A stretch of DNA of 64,000 nucleotides from an uncultured Flavobacteriales bacterium (GTDB lineage Bacteria; Bacteroidota; Bacteroidia; Flavobacteriales; Crocinitomicaceae): the NCBI GenBank assembly GCA_946479285.1, contig CAMLFH010000019.1:1-64000 (forward strand), read 5' to 3'. The position numbers were made by a program, and so were the translations under genes. The notes beneath the pieces are model-generated. The model was not told where the DNA came from, did not search any database, and saw only the letters and a list, made by a program, of their open reading frames with translations. Position 1 is the stretch's first letter, and each line of letters starts with the position of its first letter. Shown one piece after another: positions 9,291 to 17,477 of this stretch.

Positions 9291-9330
9291 TAAACCCATC
9301 ATCGGTACTTTTTGCTAAACACGAGAAAGA

Positions 9331-9389
9331 GGCTAGCATGTGTGTTATAAAAAATAACCTTGTGCGCTTCGTGTCCTTCGTGGTCAACT
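9331..9389. repeat. CACGAAG-type intergenic repeat fragment
   Basis: On the minus strand this reads gttgaccacgaaggacacg then aagcgcacaaggttattttt. The CACGAAG units recur about every 9-10 nt. The ataacct(t/c)gtgc(g/t)ct block is shared with the region flanking copy B of the 85-bp element at 15655-15675, so these elements are mosaic relatives. It fills the gap between the orphan secreted protein and the small gene at 9426-9578. Confidence 0.6.
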
Positions 9390-9391
9390 AA

Positions 9392-9417
9392 AAAAGAAAA
9401 AGGTCCGTTTAAGGACC
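9392..9417 (-). terminator. Terminator of the 50-residue small gene
   Basis: On the minus strand a ggtcc-N6-ggacc hairpin (9402-9417) is followed by CTTTTTCTTTTTT. It begins 9 nt behind the stop codon of the small gene at 9426-9578 and supports that gene being real and transcribed. Confidence 0.6.
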
Positions 9418-9425
9418 CTTCTTTT

Positions 9426-9578
9426 CTAGTTTAAATTCAAAAGCACTTTTTTGCGCTTCAATTTTTTTACTTCCAATGACTTGCTGTAGTTCAGTATCTG
9501 ACTGATAACAGCTGCGGATGGATTCGCAATCTCAGTAACTTCCTGTGTTTGCATGTTTGTCAAGTATTTGTTTACCAT
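9426..9578 (-). CDS. Small basic protein, 50 residues, unknown function
   Basis: An open frame of 50 codons starts at ATG (9576-9578) and stops at TAG (9426-9428). The product has a central NPSAAVISQILNYSKSLEVK motif and a Lys/Arg-rich C-terminus ending in VLLNLN. From memory, short proteins with a comparable NPS..VI..IL.YSK..EV pattern occur in other Bacteroidetes, but I cannot confirm this here. A terminator hairpin sits directly behind it. An internal Met at residue 9 is an alternative start. Function unknown; the predicted helix plus basic tail could bind nucleic acid or the membrane. Confidence 0.6.
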   Translation of the reverse strand: MVNKYLTNMQTQEVTEIANPSAAVISQILNYSKSLEVKKLKRKKVLLNLN

Positions 9579-9731
9579 AGGCTTATTAAAGGGCGTTTTT
9601 TATTTTAACGGCTTTCTTTTAAGTTTATTTTATAACAGTGAAAAACTTTTTTCGAAAAATTTGAAACAAGACAAAACAGGCTCAAAAGTTCAAAAAGTTC
9701 AAAATCAAAAAGTATATTTTTTTGAATTTTG

Positions 9732-9751
9732 ATCCCGATAGCTATCGGGAT
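9732..9751. repeat. 20-bp perfect palindrome (CCCGATAGCTATCGGG core)
   Basis: The sequence from 9732 to 9751 is a perfect palindrome with centre GC. It lies in AT-rich DNA where gttcaaaa/ttttgaa motifs repeat (9680-9770), between the divergent small gene and the SPFH gene. It could form a cruciform or hairpin, or be an extragenic palindrome family member. Position between two promoters makes a pure terminator role less likely. Confidence 0.55.
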
Positions 9752-9799
9752 TGCATTTTGAATTTCATTTATGACTAAGTTTGTTTCAAATCACTTTAT

Positions 9800-10720
9800 A
9801 TGGTAATAGAAATTAAATACATTTTAATCGGAGTTGCAGTACTCCTACTCTTTGCTTTTTTTGTAACCGTGAAGCAGGGAACAATCGGAGTTGTAACCAT
9901 GTTCGGTAAATACCGCAGAATTATGAAACCAGGATTAAATTTCCGTATTCCTTTCCTGGAACGTATAAATTCGCGTGTTTCCATTCAGAACCGGGCAATT
10001 GAAATGGAATTCCAGGCAATTACGCAAGACCAGGCAAACGTATATTTCAAAGCCATGCTGGTTTACTCCGTTTTAGATGCAAATGAAGAAACGATCAAAA
10101 ACGTAGCCTTTAAGTTCGTGGATCAGCGAAGCTTTATCCAGGCATTGATCCGTACGATTGAAGGTTCTGTGCGCGGTTTTGTTGCAACGAAAAAACAAGC
10201 AGAAATCTTGTTATTACGCGGTGAAATCGTTGCAGACGTGAAAGAAAGTTTGGATCACACCCTGGAAACATGGGGATTCCATTTGATCGATTTGCAATTG
10301 AACGATATTACGTTTGACGCAGAAATCACTACTTCCATGGCGAAAGTAGTAGCTTCCAACAACTTAAAAGCCGCTGCAGAAAATGAAGGCCAGGCATTAT
10401 TGATCACAAAAACAAAAGCTGCAGAAGCTGAAGGAAATGCGATCAAAATTGCTGCACAGGCAGAAAAAGAAGCTGCTCAGTTGAAAGGACAAGGTATCGC
10501 TTTGTTCCGCGAGGAAGTTGCAACAGGTATGACGGAAGCTGCAGAGAAAATGAAAGCTGCCGATTTGGATACTTCCCTGATCTTGTTCTCCATGTGGACA
10601 GAAGCTGTGAAAGAATTCGCTGAAAAAGGAAAAGGAAATGTCATCTTCCTGGATGGTTCTGTTGACGGAATGGAAAAAACCGTGAAACAGATGATGGCAA
10701 GTGATATGTTGAAAAAGTAG
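9800..10720 (+). CDS. SPFH/Band 7 (stomatin/prohibitin-like) membrane protein
   Basis: The 306-residue protein has one N-terminal membrane segment (about 5-22), an SPFH domain (about 22-190) with the usual GTIGVVTMFGKY start, and an Ala/Glu/Lys-rich coiled coil (about 195-250). Such proteins form large ring oligomers on the inner membrane and organise membrane microdomains or regulate proteases. No NfeD partner gene is adjacent. A bidirectional palindromic terminator separates it from the convergent VWA gene. The family call is secure; the cellular role is not determined by sequence. Confidence 0.9.
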   Translation: MVIEIKYILIGVAVLLLFAFFVTVKQGTIGVVTMFGKYRRIMKPGLNFRIPFLERINSRVSIQNRAIEMEFQAITQDQANVYFKAMLVYSVLDANEETIKNVAFKFVDQRSFIQALIRTIEGSVRGFVATKKQAEILLLRGEIVADVKESLDHTLETWGFHLIDLQLNDITFDAEITTSMAKVVASNNLKAAAENEGQALLITKTKAAEAEGNAIKIAAQAEKEAAQLKGQGIALFREEVATGMTEAAEKMKAADLDTSLILFSMWTEAVKEFAEKGKGNVIFLDGSVDGMEKTVKQMMASDMLKK

Positions 10721-10725
10721 ATATA

Positions 10726-10765
10726 AAACCTGTAGGCGCGCAACGCATCGCGCGCCTACAGGTTT
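10726..10765. repeat. Interspersed palindrome, GTAGG family, convergent terminator position
   Basis: Two perfect 16-nt arms (10726-10741 and 10750-10765) flank an 8-nt loop. The arm core is GTAGGCGCGC. It lies 5 nt behind the SPFH stop and 3 nt before the end of the convergent VWA gene, flanked by A/T runs, so it could terminate both transcripts. It belongs to the family also found at 15186, 33734, 43956, 49551 and 52131. Confidence 0.8.
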
Positions 10766-10768
10766 AAA

Positions 10769-12850
10769 TTAATAAGATCCCCACCACCTTCTCAGGAACC
10801 ACTCTATTGAAAGCAATGCGATAATCAGCGCAAAAATCCATTTCCAGTCAATCAATTCCTGGTATCCGGTATCTTCGTATTGAATCGTGGTGATATCTCC
10901 TCTTGTTTTTATCTCGTTGATCAATGCTTTATACTGCTCCAATGTTTTGTACGATCCATTCGACTGTACCGCTAATTGGTTCAGTGTTGAGAAATTAGCT
11001 CTTGTATCCTGGTCTTCCAGTGAAATCTCATCCACGGCAAAAGATCCGCCTTTCGAATACTTTTTCCCGTTATTGTCTCCCACTACTTTCCAGTCATAAG
11101 TTCCTGAAGTTAATTGTCCCACATTCAACTGGTAGAAATTGGCCGTTGGTGAAAATAATTGCTTAAAACTTTTCCCACCGCGTTTGGTTATCGTCATTTC
11201 GATATTCGGTGTGGTGATCAGTTCCATGGCTTCATTGTAGAATTCAGCTTTAAACACAATGTCTTCAATGGTATTGAATCGTTTCGGCAAAGTAACGCGC
11301 AAAGGATCCCGGTTTTGCTTCACAGAAATATACTGCGTCAGCTTTTGAACGAACTCTTCGAAACCAACGGTTGTTTTTTTCTGCATGAATTCTTTCATTT
11401 TCCAGCGCCACAAGCCTTCTCCCAGGATAAAGCCGATCTTTGCTTTCTGGGTTTGTGAAACGGCTATTAATGGATTTTCTTTCGAAATATTCCCTACCCG
11501 CTGATTCAATACAACAATACTATTTGCCGGAAGTTTATACATCCCGAACTTGGTACGCAACGGTGTAAGGACCGGAACAATTGACGTAAAATCGGCCGAC
11601 AAGCCAAAAGAATTAAAGCCTTTTGTTACTGATGGGTACACATCTTCAAACTGATTTCCATTCGGCGCTTTTACGGCAAGTCCGTAAGTTTGAAGCAGGC
11701 TCGTTGTCACATTTGGTCCAAGGATCATCAAAACCGGAATTCCTTTTTCCTGGATTTGTTTGAATAAAGCAGCATTTGGTCGTAAACCATTCTCATACCA
11801 AACTATGAAATCGGGAATTTTGCCGCCTAACGAGTAGTTTGTAATCAATTCGGAGGTGATTACCGCTTCCTGGTCCAGTTCAAACACCGAACGTAAAGCC
11901 TGGATATCCGGATGCGGAGCACTTGCCAATAATAGCACATTGCTTTTTGAATCGATTACCTCCACGAAACATGTCAACTGGTTGTTGTCTTTGGTAAATT
12001 CTCCGTTGATACTTTGTACAGAAACTGTAAATCGCTGGTAGCCCTTATTCTTGGCAAGAACGGTGAATAGAAACTCTTTCTGATCGAGGTTTGAATTCGT
12101 TACCGCTGTTCTTTGTGACTGAACCACTTTTCCATTCTGAAGCAGGTTCACCTGGTAAGAACCCGGAGGCACTCTTTGAAAATCAACCAAAGCCTGGATT
12201 GGGAACTCGTTATTCAGGAATGCAACCTCGTTGGAGTTCACTGATCTCACAACGATATCGCGTTTCAAAGTGGTATCTCCTACCGCCAATGAAAAAACCG
12301 GGGTTAATTCAATGCGTTCAGCTTCATACATCGGGTGGACTCCCTGGTTGTAGTTTCCGTCCGAGATCAAAATAATTGCGCCAATGTTCCGGTTAAAGAA
12401 ACGGTCTTTGATTTGCTTGAATCCTGCCGCCAGATCGCTTGATTTATCCTTTAAGGATAATTTATCCAGATCACGAACATTTGTTCCCACAGCAAGCTCC
12501 AGGTATTCGTATCCGTCACCCAGCGATTTGGGCAATTCTGCCCGGAAACCTTCAATCTGTTTTTTGACTTTACTGCTGTCTTTGTAATTCATCATGGAAG
12601 ACGACGAATCCACCAAAGTAATGATCAGCGGTTTTTCAGGCCGGTAAGTAATTGTTTCCCAAACGAGCCCAAGCAGTAATAATCCGATCAGGAAAAGGCT
12701 CAAAGTGCGCAGTGAAAACAAGGTACGCAATTGGTTTTTCCCAAAAACTGCCTTTTGTTCTGTTTTGAAATAATAGTAAAACGAGAAACCTACAGCAAGT
12801 ATTGATATAGGTAACAACCACCATAAAGAATGATCGGAAAAGTAATTCAT
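10769..12850 (-). CDS. Membrane-anchored VWA-domain protein
   Basis: The 693-residue protein has two N-terminal membrane segments (about 6-26 and 45-66), then a von Willebrand A domain from about residue 74, with the MIDAS start DSSSSM (DxSxS). A central region (about 300-400) with NVLLLASAPHPDIQAL resembles the glutamine-amidotransferase-like domain often found in such proteins. A final membrane helix lies at about 670-688. The bulk is periplasmic. Related Bacteroidetes proteins occur beside MoxR/Bat systems, but no MoxR ATPase is adjacent here. It is followed, 18 nt upstream on the strand, by the DUF3078 gene, probably in the same transcript. Confidence 0.85.
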   Translation of the reverse strand: MNYFSDHSLWWLLPISILAVGFSFYYYFKTEQKAVFGKNQLRTLFSLRTLSLFLIGLLLLGLVWETITYRPEKPLIITLVDSSSSMMNYKDSSKVKKQIEGFRAELPKSLGDGYEYLELAVGTNVRDLDKLSLKDKSSDLAAGFKQIKDRFFNRNIGAIILISDGNYNQGVHPMYEAERIELTPVFSLAVGDTTLKRDIVVRSVNSNEVAFLNNEFPIQALVDFQRVPPGSYQVNLLQNGKVVQSQRTAVTNSNLDQKEFLFTVLAKNKGYQRFTVSVQSINGEFTKDNNQLTCFVEVIDSKSNVLLLASAPHPDIQALRSVFELDQEAVITSELITNYSLGGKIPDFIVWYENGLRPNAALFKQIQEKGIPVLMILGPNVTTSLLQTYGLAVKAPNGNQFEDVYPSVTKGFNSFGLSADFTSIVPVLTPLRTKFGMYKLPANSIVVLNQRVGNISKENPLIAVSQTQKAKIGFILGEGLWRWKMKEFMQKKTTVGFEEFVQKLTQYISVKQNRDPLRVTLPKRFNTIEDIVFKAEFYNEAMELITTPNIEMTITKRGGKSFKQLFSPTANFYQLNVGQLTSGTYDWKVVGDNNGKKYSKGGSFAVDEISLEDQDTRANFSTLNQLAVQSNGSYKTLEQYKALINEIKTRGDITTIQYEDTGYQELIDWKWIFALIIALLSIEWFLRRWWGSY

Positions 12851-12868
12851 GCAACGAAAATACGCTTT

Positions 12869-13852
12869 TTACTTTTTCACATTCGTTAAAGTGTATGAAA
12901 TTCCTAATCCCAACACTGATTTAAATTGTGTTCGCGGACCGGTTTTCCCTTTTGCATCGCGAATATCGATATCATCATCATAAATCAGGTTCCATTGCAA
13001 AGATGCCTGCAGCCACTTATTTATTTTAAATGTGAAGATATTTTCAAAGTTCACGTCAATATTCTGTGGATTATCAGCGTAGTTGCTGAATAACTCCAAA
13101 CGCGTTTTCATTTCCACATTCTTGAACAATTCCTTTTGGAAACGCAGTCTGAAATAAGCTCCGATCTCATTTCTGAAACGCAAACCTCTTTTCAGGACAT
13201 TTCCGGCAGTATCCAATTCTGCCGCCTGCACGCCAAATGCTCCTGCATCTGCCAGACGCTGGTCATTTACAATAGTCATTTTAGCTGCTATAGGTGACAA
13301 ATACACGTTGAAATAATCAACGGGTGCATATTCGATCCCTAAAGAGAAACTAACATATCCCGGAGCCATAAAGCGCGAAATTGGAATGGAATCGTTTGGA
13401 AAACTGAAACCATCCAGGAATTGCGTTCGGAATCCGCCAATTGTAGTCAGGAACCAATGTTTCTTAAATTCAAAACCCAAAGAAGTTGCCAAATCAATGC
13501 GGTCATCTGTCTTCTGGAGCCCCGCAACTTTTCCGGCAGAATCCGTGTAAAACATTCCACCCAAAGCCAGTTTCACATCATTGGACCATTTGATGCGCCG
13601 GTGCTGATAAGTAGCTGTGAAATCAACAAAACCCAATACAGCCACATTATTTCTACCACCTGCTGCCCAATTCACGAATGCTGTTTGAGAACCATTCAAA
13701 CCAAACAAACTGGTGTAAGTCCATCTTGGAGGCATCAAGGAATCATGAAGCGCATCTAATTTCTTGATGTCTTCACGCAATTTTTCAGCATCTGTTTGAG
13801 AAAAAACAAGAGAACTTGCCAGTAATGTTACGATGAGAATAATGATCTTCAT
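12869..13852 (-). CDS. DUF3078 outer-membrane beta-barrel protein
   Basis: The 327-residue product has a clear signal peptide (MKIIILIVTLLASSLVFSQ) and the DUF3078 pattern W.....G.N.SQ..F.NWAAGG.N (about residues 45-70), followed by alternating amphipathic strands and a C-terminal aromatic-rich strand. This family is a predicted outer-membrane barrel of unknown cargo. I chose ATG 13852 instead of 13879: the signal peptide begins there and a -7 box covers 13877-13884, so the longer start would lie inside the promoter. The gene is divergent from the thiolase gene. Confidence 0.87.
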   Translation of the reverse strand: MKIIILIVTLLASSLVFSQTDAEKLREDIKKLDALHDSLMPPRWTYTSLFGLNGSQTAFVNWAAGGRNNVAVLGFVDFTATYQHRRIKWSNDVKLALGGMFYTDSAGKVAGLQKTDDRIDLATSLGFEFKKHWFLTTIGGFRTQFLDGFSFPNDSIPISRFMAPGYVSFSLGIEYAPVDYFNVYLSPIAAKMTIVNDQRLADAGAFGVQAAELDTAGNVLKRGLRFRNEIGAYFRLRFQKELFKNVEMKTRLELFSNYADNPQNIDVNFENIFTFKINKWLQASLQWNLIYDDDIDIRDAKGKTGPRTQFKSVLGLGISYTLTNVKK

Positions 13853-13876
13853 ATGCAATTCGTTTTTTTTATGCCG

Positions 13877-13884
13877 CAAATTTA
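13877..13884 (-). promoter_or_regulatory. Candidate -7 box TAAATTTG for the DUF3078 gene
   Basis: On the minus strand the octamer TAAATTTG lies 24 nt before ATG 13852 and fits TAnnTTTG. No -33 TTG at the right spacing was seen. Confidence 0.45.
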
Positions 13885-13961
13885 GTTAAATCGGCACATT
13901 AAATTAATAAGACTAATGATAGATTCCAACTACAGAGGGTGAATAAAACAAGAAAAATGAG

Positions 13962-13969
13962 TAAATTTG
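13962..13969 (+). promoter_or_regulatory. Candidate -7 box TAAATTTG for the thiolase gene
   Basis: The octamer lies 21 nt before the chosen start codon 13991 and fits TAnnTTTG. It argues against the longer frame starting at 13967, which begins inside the box. Confidence 0.45.
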
Positions 13970-13990
13970 GGTTCGAAATTTAAAATTGCT

Positions 13991-15169
13991 ATGTCTAAAG
14001 AAGTATACATTATTGCTGCTGTCCGCACTCCCATGGGAGCGTTCATGGGTGGTTTATCATCGATTCCTGCTACTCAGTTAGGATCAGTTGCCATTAAAGG
14101 CGCATTGGACAGATCAGGATTGAAGCCTGAATTGGTTGATGAAGTTTTCATGGGAAATGTATTGCAAGCCGGTGTTGGCCAGGCTCCTGCCCGCCAGGCA
14201 GCTTTGGGTGCAGGTTTGCCGAATACGGTTCCTTGTACAACTGTAAATAAGGTTTGTGCTTCAGGAATGAAGGCTATTATGCTGGGAGCTCAAACAATTT
14301 TGGCAGGTGATAACGAGATCGTTGTTGCAGGTGGAATGGAAAACATGAGCCAGACTCCGCATTACATGGACGGAAGAAACGGTATGAAATTCGGAAACAT
14401 CCAACTACTTGACGGAATCACAAAAGACGGATTATTGGATGTTTACAGCAAAGTTCCAATGGGGACATGCGCAGAGAAAACAGCTCAGAAATACGGATTC
14501 ACCCGTGAAGACCAGGATAATTTCGCCATCACTTCTTACAAGCGCGCTGCTGCGGCATGGGAAGCAGGAAAATTCAAAGACGAGATCGTTGGAGTTTCTG
14601 TTCCTCAACGTAAAGGCGATCCGATCATGGTTGTGGAAGATGAAGAATACAAAAACGTATTTTTAGATAAAATCCCGTCATTGAAACCGGCTTTCGATAA
14701 AGAAGGAACAATCACTGCGGCAAATGCTTCTACATTGAATGACGGAGCTTCTGCATTGATCTTAGCTTCCAAAGAAGCTGTTGAGAAACACGGATTGAAA
14801 GCAATTGCCAAAATCGTAAGTTATGCGGACGCTGCTCACGAGCCTGAGTTCTTCACAACTGCGCCTTCAAAAGCAGTTCCGAAAGCTTTGGCAAAAGCAA
14901 ACTTGTCCACTGACCAGGTTGATTTCTGGGAATTGAACCAGGCTTTCTCTGTAGTTGGATTGGCAAATACAAAAATCTTAGGATTGGATCCTGCTAAAGT
15001 AGACGTGAACGGTGGTGCTGTTGCTTTGGGTCACCCGCTTGGAAATTCAGGGTCGCGTGTTATTGTAACATTGATCCACGTATTGAAACAAAACGGAGGA
15101 AAGATCGGTGGTGCAGGAATCTGTAACGGAGGCGGTGGTGCTTCCGCAATGATTATCGAAAATATCTAA
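13991..15169 (+). CDS. Acetyl-CoA C-acyltransferase (thiolase)
   Basis: This 392-residue thiolase has the acyl-binding Cys89 in NKVCASGMK, the catalytic His in GGAVALGHPLGNSG and the C-terminal active-site Cys in CNGGGGAS. Length and motifs fit the acetoacetyl-CoA thiolase (AtoB/PhbA) group. It condenses two acetyl-CoA, or cleaves acetoacetyl-CoA, in fatty-acid, ketone-body or branched-chain metabolism. It is a single-gene unit: a perfect palindrome follows the stop at 15186. Start ATG 13991 gives the canonical N-terminus (SKEVYIIAAVRTPMG). Confidence 0.95.
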   Translation: MSKEVYIIAAVRTPMGAFMGGLSSIPATQLGSVAIKGALDRSGLKPELVDEVFMGNVLQAGVGQAPARQAALGAGLPNTVPCTTVNKVCASGMKAIMLGAQTILAGDNEIVVAGGMENMSQTPHYMDGRNGMKFGNIQLLDGITKDGLLDVYSKVPMGTCAEKTAQKYGFTREDQDNFAITSYKRAAAAWEAGKFKDEIVGVSVPQRKGDPIMVVEDEEYKNVFLDKIPSLKPAFDKEGTITAANASTLNDGASALILASKEAVEKHGLKAIAKIVSYADAAHEPEFFTTAPSKAVPKALAKANLSTDQVDFWELNQAFSVVGLANTKILGLDPAKVDVNGGAVALGHPLGNSGSRVIVTLIHVLKQNGGKIGGAGICNGGGGASAMIIENI

Positions 15170-15185
15170 TCGAATTTAGAATAAT

Positions 15186-15223
15186 AAAAAGTAGGGGCGC
15201 GATTAATCGCGCCCCTACTTTTT
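15186..15223. repeat. Interspersed palindrome, GTAGG family, perfect 38 bp
   Basis: Positions 15186-15223 form a perfect palindrome centred on TTAA, with GTAGGGGCGCGAT arms flanked by A5/T5. It starts 16 nt after the thiolase stop codon and ends in a T-run, so it can act as an intrinsic terminator in either direction. The core is shared with the other copies listed. Confidence 0.85.
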
Positions 15224-15323
15224 TCTACAAACATCTATCTTTTAAAGTGGCATTCTTTTTGGTTAAACCATTCTGCATTTTGATAATCTTATACAAAGCA
15301 CATTACTTACTAAATTCAAAACT

Positions 15324-15596
15324 ATGAAAGCAAAACACATCCTTTTCAGCACTTTCCTTTACGGGGCTCTTTCATTAAGCATGTTAACCATTGAGGCACC
15401 GGAACAAAGTTTAGCAGACAGCAATCCAATTTCTGCGATTACCAGTACCACGCAAGAGCATTTATTTGCGCAGGCTCCGGGCGGAGAAAGACGAAGAGTT
15501 CGAAGACGCACAAGAAGAAGAGTCAACAGACGTAAAGACAGACGACAAAACGCAGCGAATTTCTCAATGAATTTCACCAAAACGTATATTGCATAA
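15324..15596 (+). CDS. Small secreted protein with Arg-rich C-terminal part
   Basis: The 90-residue product has a probable N-terminal signal sequence (about 1-32), a short acidic/neutral middle (33-50), and from about residue 52 a block with about 16 Arg/Lys residues in 23 (RRRVRRRTRRRVNRRKDRR), ending FTKTYIA. No family was recognised. A role in binding nucleic acid, polysaccharide or membrane is only a guess. The start ATG at 15324 follows an AT-rich leader, and the downstream 85-bp repeat points the other way, so its own terminator is unclear. Confidence 0.6.
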   Translation: MKAKHILFSTFLYGALSLSMLTIEAPEQSLADSNPISAITSTTQEHLFAQAPGGERRRVRRRTRRRVNRRKDRRQNAANFSMNFTKTYIA

Positions 15597-15659
15597 CACA
15601 TAACCACAAGGGGCACGAAGCACACGAAGACTTATTTTTAATCTTAATTATAAAAATAA

Positions 15660-15744
15660 CCTCGTGCTCTTTGCGCCTTCGCTGGAGCTACTGCGTAAGC
15701 GTTGTGGTAAACAAAAAAAAGCACCGCCAATCGACGATGCTTCC
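15660..15744 (-). repeat. 85-bp interspersed element with built-in terminator, copy B
   Basis: Reverse complement of copy A at 8355-8438, with one substitution and an extra T in the T-run. Read on the minus strand it begins 17 nt behind the yajC stop, so as with copy A its terminator is placed to end the preceding gene. Beyond it, 15601-15660 holds further CACGAAG-type sequence (accacaaggggcacgaagc) arranged as an imperfect inverted relative around ataattaag. Confidence 0.85.
15713..15742 (-). terminator. Intrinsic terminator behind yajC
   Basis: On the minus strand agcatcgtc pairs with ggcggtgct around a GATT loop, followed by eight Ts. It is the front half of repeat copy B. Confidence 0.8.
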
Positions 15745-15761
15745 TATTTTGTCCGTTCAGA

Positions 15762-16025
15762 CTAAGCCTGTACTCCTAAATTATCAGCAACTGCTGTAGA
15801 AATTGCAGACTTCTCAAAACGTAATTTGGTACCTTCCGAATTGATTAAAACTGTAGTATCTGTAATCTCAAGGATTTTCCCGTGAATTCCACCAATGGTA
15901 ACCACTTTATCTCCTTGCTTCAAATGTTCACGGAACGCTTTAAGCTCTTTTTGTTTTTTCTGCTGCGGGCGAATTAAAAAGAAGTAAAACACCACCAACA
16001 TCAATACGAGCATTATAATTTGCAT
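15762..16025 (-). CDS. yajC: Preprotein translocase accessory subunit YajC
   Basis: The 87-residue protein has one N-terminal membrane helix ending in the family motif FYFFLIRPQQKKQKE, followed by the small cytoplasmic domain with LKQGDKVVTIGGIHGKI. It associates with SecDF and SecYEG at the inner membrane. It lies last in a minus-strand series gdh-like, nusB, DUF1573, yajC; the order nusB-DUF1573-yajC is common in Bacteroidetes. A hairpin sits between it and the DUF1573 gene, so some attenuation is possible. Confidence 0.95.
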   Translation of the reverse strand: MQIIMLVLMLVVFYFFLIRPQQKKQKELKAFREHLKQGDKVVTIGGIHGKILEITDTTVLINSEGTKLRFEKSAISTAVADNLGVQA

Positions 16026-16060
16026 AACTCTATTTTTTATTTATTATTTACTTATTTGAA

Positions 16061-16098
16061 CCCGGTAGTGATTAGTCGCGACTGATCACTACTACGGG
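16061..16098. repeat. Palindrome related to the GTAGG family, divergent core
   Basis: Arms gtagtgattagtcg and cgactgatcactac (one G-T pair) extend outward to cccg/cggg with a 2-nt bulge. The centre is AGTCGCGACT. It sits between the DUF1573 stop (16109) and the yajC start (16025), unlike the other copies in having GTAGTGAT instead of GTAGG..CGCGAT. It could reduce read-through into yajC. Confidence 0.65.
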
Positions 16099-16108
16099 TA
16101 AACTTTTC

Positions 16109-16504
16109 CTATTTTATAATCGTTGCCTCAACTACCACTTTGGTATTTGGAGGCGTTGTGTTCGACAAAATAGTTATACTTCTTGTTACCGGTCCTTCTG
16201 AGAAGGATTCTGTCTTTACATTTGCTTTTACAAATCCTTTCTCTCCCGGAGGAATTGGCTCTTTACTCCAATCTGCTACCGTACAAGAACAAGATCCGGA
16301 AACATCAGACAATACCAAGGGGTATTCACCTGTGTTTTCTACTACAAAGTTAGCCTTAATTATTTCGCCTCTTGCAATTTTCCCTGCATTAAAAACGCTT
16401 GCAACTTTCATGGTAGTTTTGTATCCAACAATTTCTGCCGGAGAATCTGATCCACATGCCGTTAAGAACGACAATGCAAGACCTAAAAACAACATTTTTC
16501 TCAT
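16109..16504 (-). CDS. DUF1573 lipoprotein
   Basis: The 131-residue protein has a lipoprotein signal (LTAC, Cys17) and an Ig-like DUF1573 domain, recognisable by GEIIKANFVVENTGEYPLVL and a CSCTVADWSKEPIPPGEKG segment (about residues 55-95). The fold is HYDIN/MSP-like. It is probably anchored to the outer membrane facing the periplasm. Function unknown. It lies 4 nt behind nusB in the same transcript. Confidence 0.88.
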   Translation of the reverse strand: MRKMLFLGLALSFLTACGSDSPAEIVGYKTTMKVASVFNAGKIARGEIIKANFVVENTGEYPLVLSDVSGSCSCTVADWSKEPIPPGEKGFVKANVKTESFSEGPVTRSITILSNTTPPNTKVVVEATIIK

Positions 16505-16508
16505 AATA

Positions 16509-17456
16509 TTAATCCATTAAACCTCTTCCGAGTTTAGAAATTTTTCCATCTTTTACCAATCTATCAACGGCTTTATCGAGGATTCCGTTGATAAATCCAT
16601 GACTTTTTGGCGTTGAATAGAATTTCGAGATCTCAATGTATTCATTCAAAGTCACCTTTTTGGGAATACTCTTAAAGATCTGAAGTTCCGTGATAGCCAT
16701 TTTCAAAAGCAGAATATCCATTTTTGCAATACGCTCCAACTCCCAGTTATCTGTTAATTCATCGATCAGCAATAAATTTTCAGAATCCATTGAAATGGTC
16801 TTACGAAGTAAGGTGCGGATGAATTCCTGCTCATCTTCTTTATCCTTATACAAAGGCATAGCCACAAACTTCTGACCTTCTTCCATTGCTTTAATCGATT
16901 TGATTGCCATTTGACAAGCCAAATCAATATCATCTAACCAATGAATGCTTTTCTCTTCGAAGAAGTGATAAACCAAAGGGGAATTCGCGATCTCTGCTTT
17001 AAACAAATTGATCATGAAATTTTTGTCTTCCTCAAAACCTGTAGCTTCGCTATTCATATGAGCAAACCAGGTTTCCCCTTCTTTCATTTGAATATAGATC
17101 TTGCGGAACATTTCATGATGCTCGTCTCCGATCCAGTTCACAGAACGGTCTTCAGAAGCTTCACGCAGTGAATAACTGTCCTGCAGCGTTTGAATCACCA
17201 TTGAATCCACAAATCTTCTGTTCGGATTCAAATCTTCTTCTGTTGGACGGATCTTCTTTTTATTTTCTTCAATACGATGTTCTGCAATGTCTTTCAACTC
17301 ACCGAAACTCAGCAATAAATACAGGTACAAATCGTAAATACGATCTACAGCCTGCATCAATTCGTTTTCAGTCTTCTTAATGCTATCCTCATCTCCTTGA
17401 AAATAGGCATAAAGCGCTTGCAAAACCTTGATTCGTAAATGTCTTCTATTCAGCAT
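16509..17456 (-). CDS. nusB: Transcription antitermination factor NusB, long form
   Basis: The 315-residue protein is about twice the length of E. coli NusB (139). The C-terminal 130 residues hold the NusB fold with IDELTDNWELERIAKMDILL and a terminal KVTLNEYIEISKFYSTPKSHGFINGILD motif, which is diagnostic. The N-terminal extension starts with LNRRHLRIKVLQALYAY and is usual in Bacteroidetes. It acts in rRNA antitermination with NusE (S10). It is 21 nt behind the amino-acid dehydrogenase gene. Confidence 0.95.
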   Translation of the reverse strand: MLNRRHLRIKVLQALYAYFQGDEDSIKKTENELMQAVDRIYDLYLYLLLSFGELKDIAEHRIEENKKKIRPTEEDLNPNRRFVDSMVIQTLQDSYSLREASEDRSVNWIGDEHHEMFRKIYIQMKEGETWFAHMNSEATGFEEDKNFMINLFKAEIANSPLVYHFFEEKSIHWLDDIDLACQMAIKSIKAMEEGQKFVAMPLYKDKEDEQEFIRTLLRKTISMDSENLLLIDELTDNWELERIAKMDILLLKMAITELQIFKSIPKKVTLNEYIEISKFYSTPKSHGFINGILDKAVDRLVKDGKISKLGRGLMD

Positions 17457-17477
17457 TTAAACTACTCTCCTATCTTT

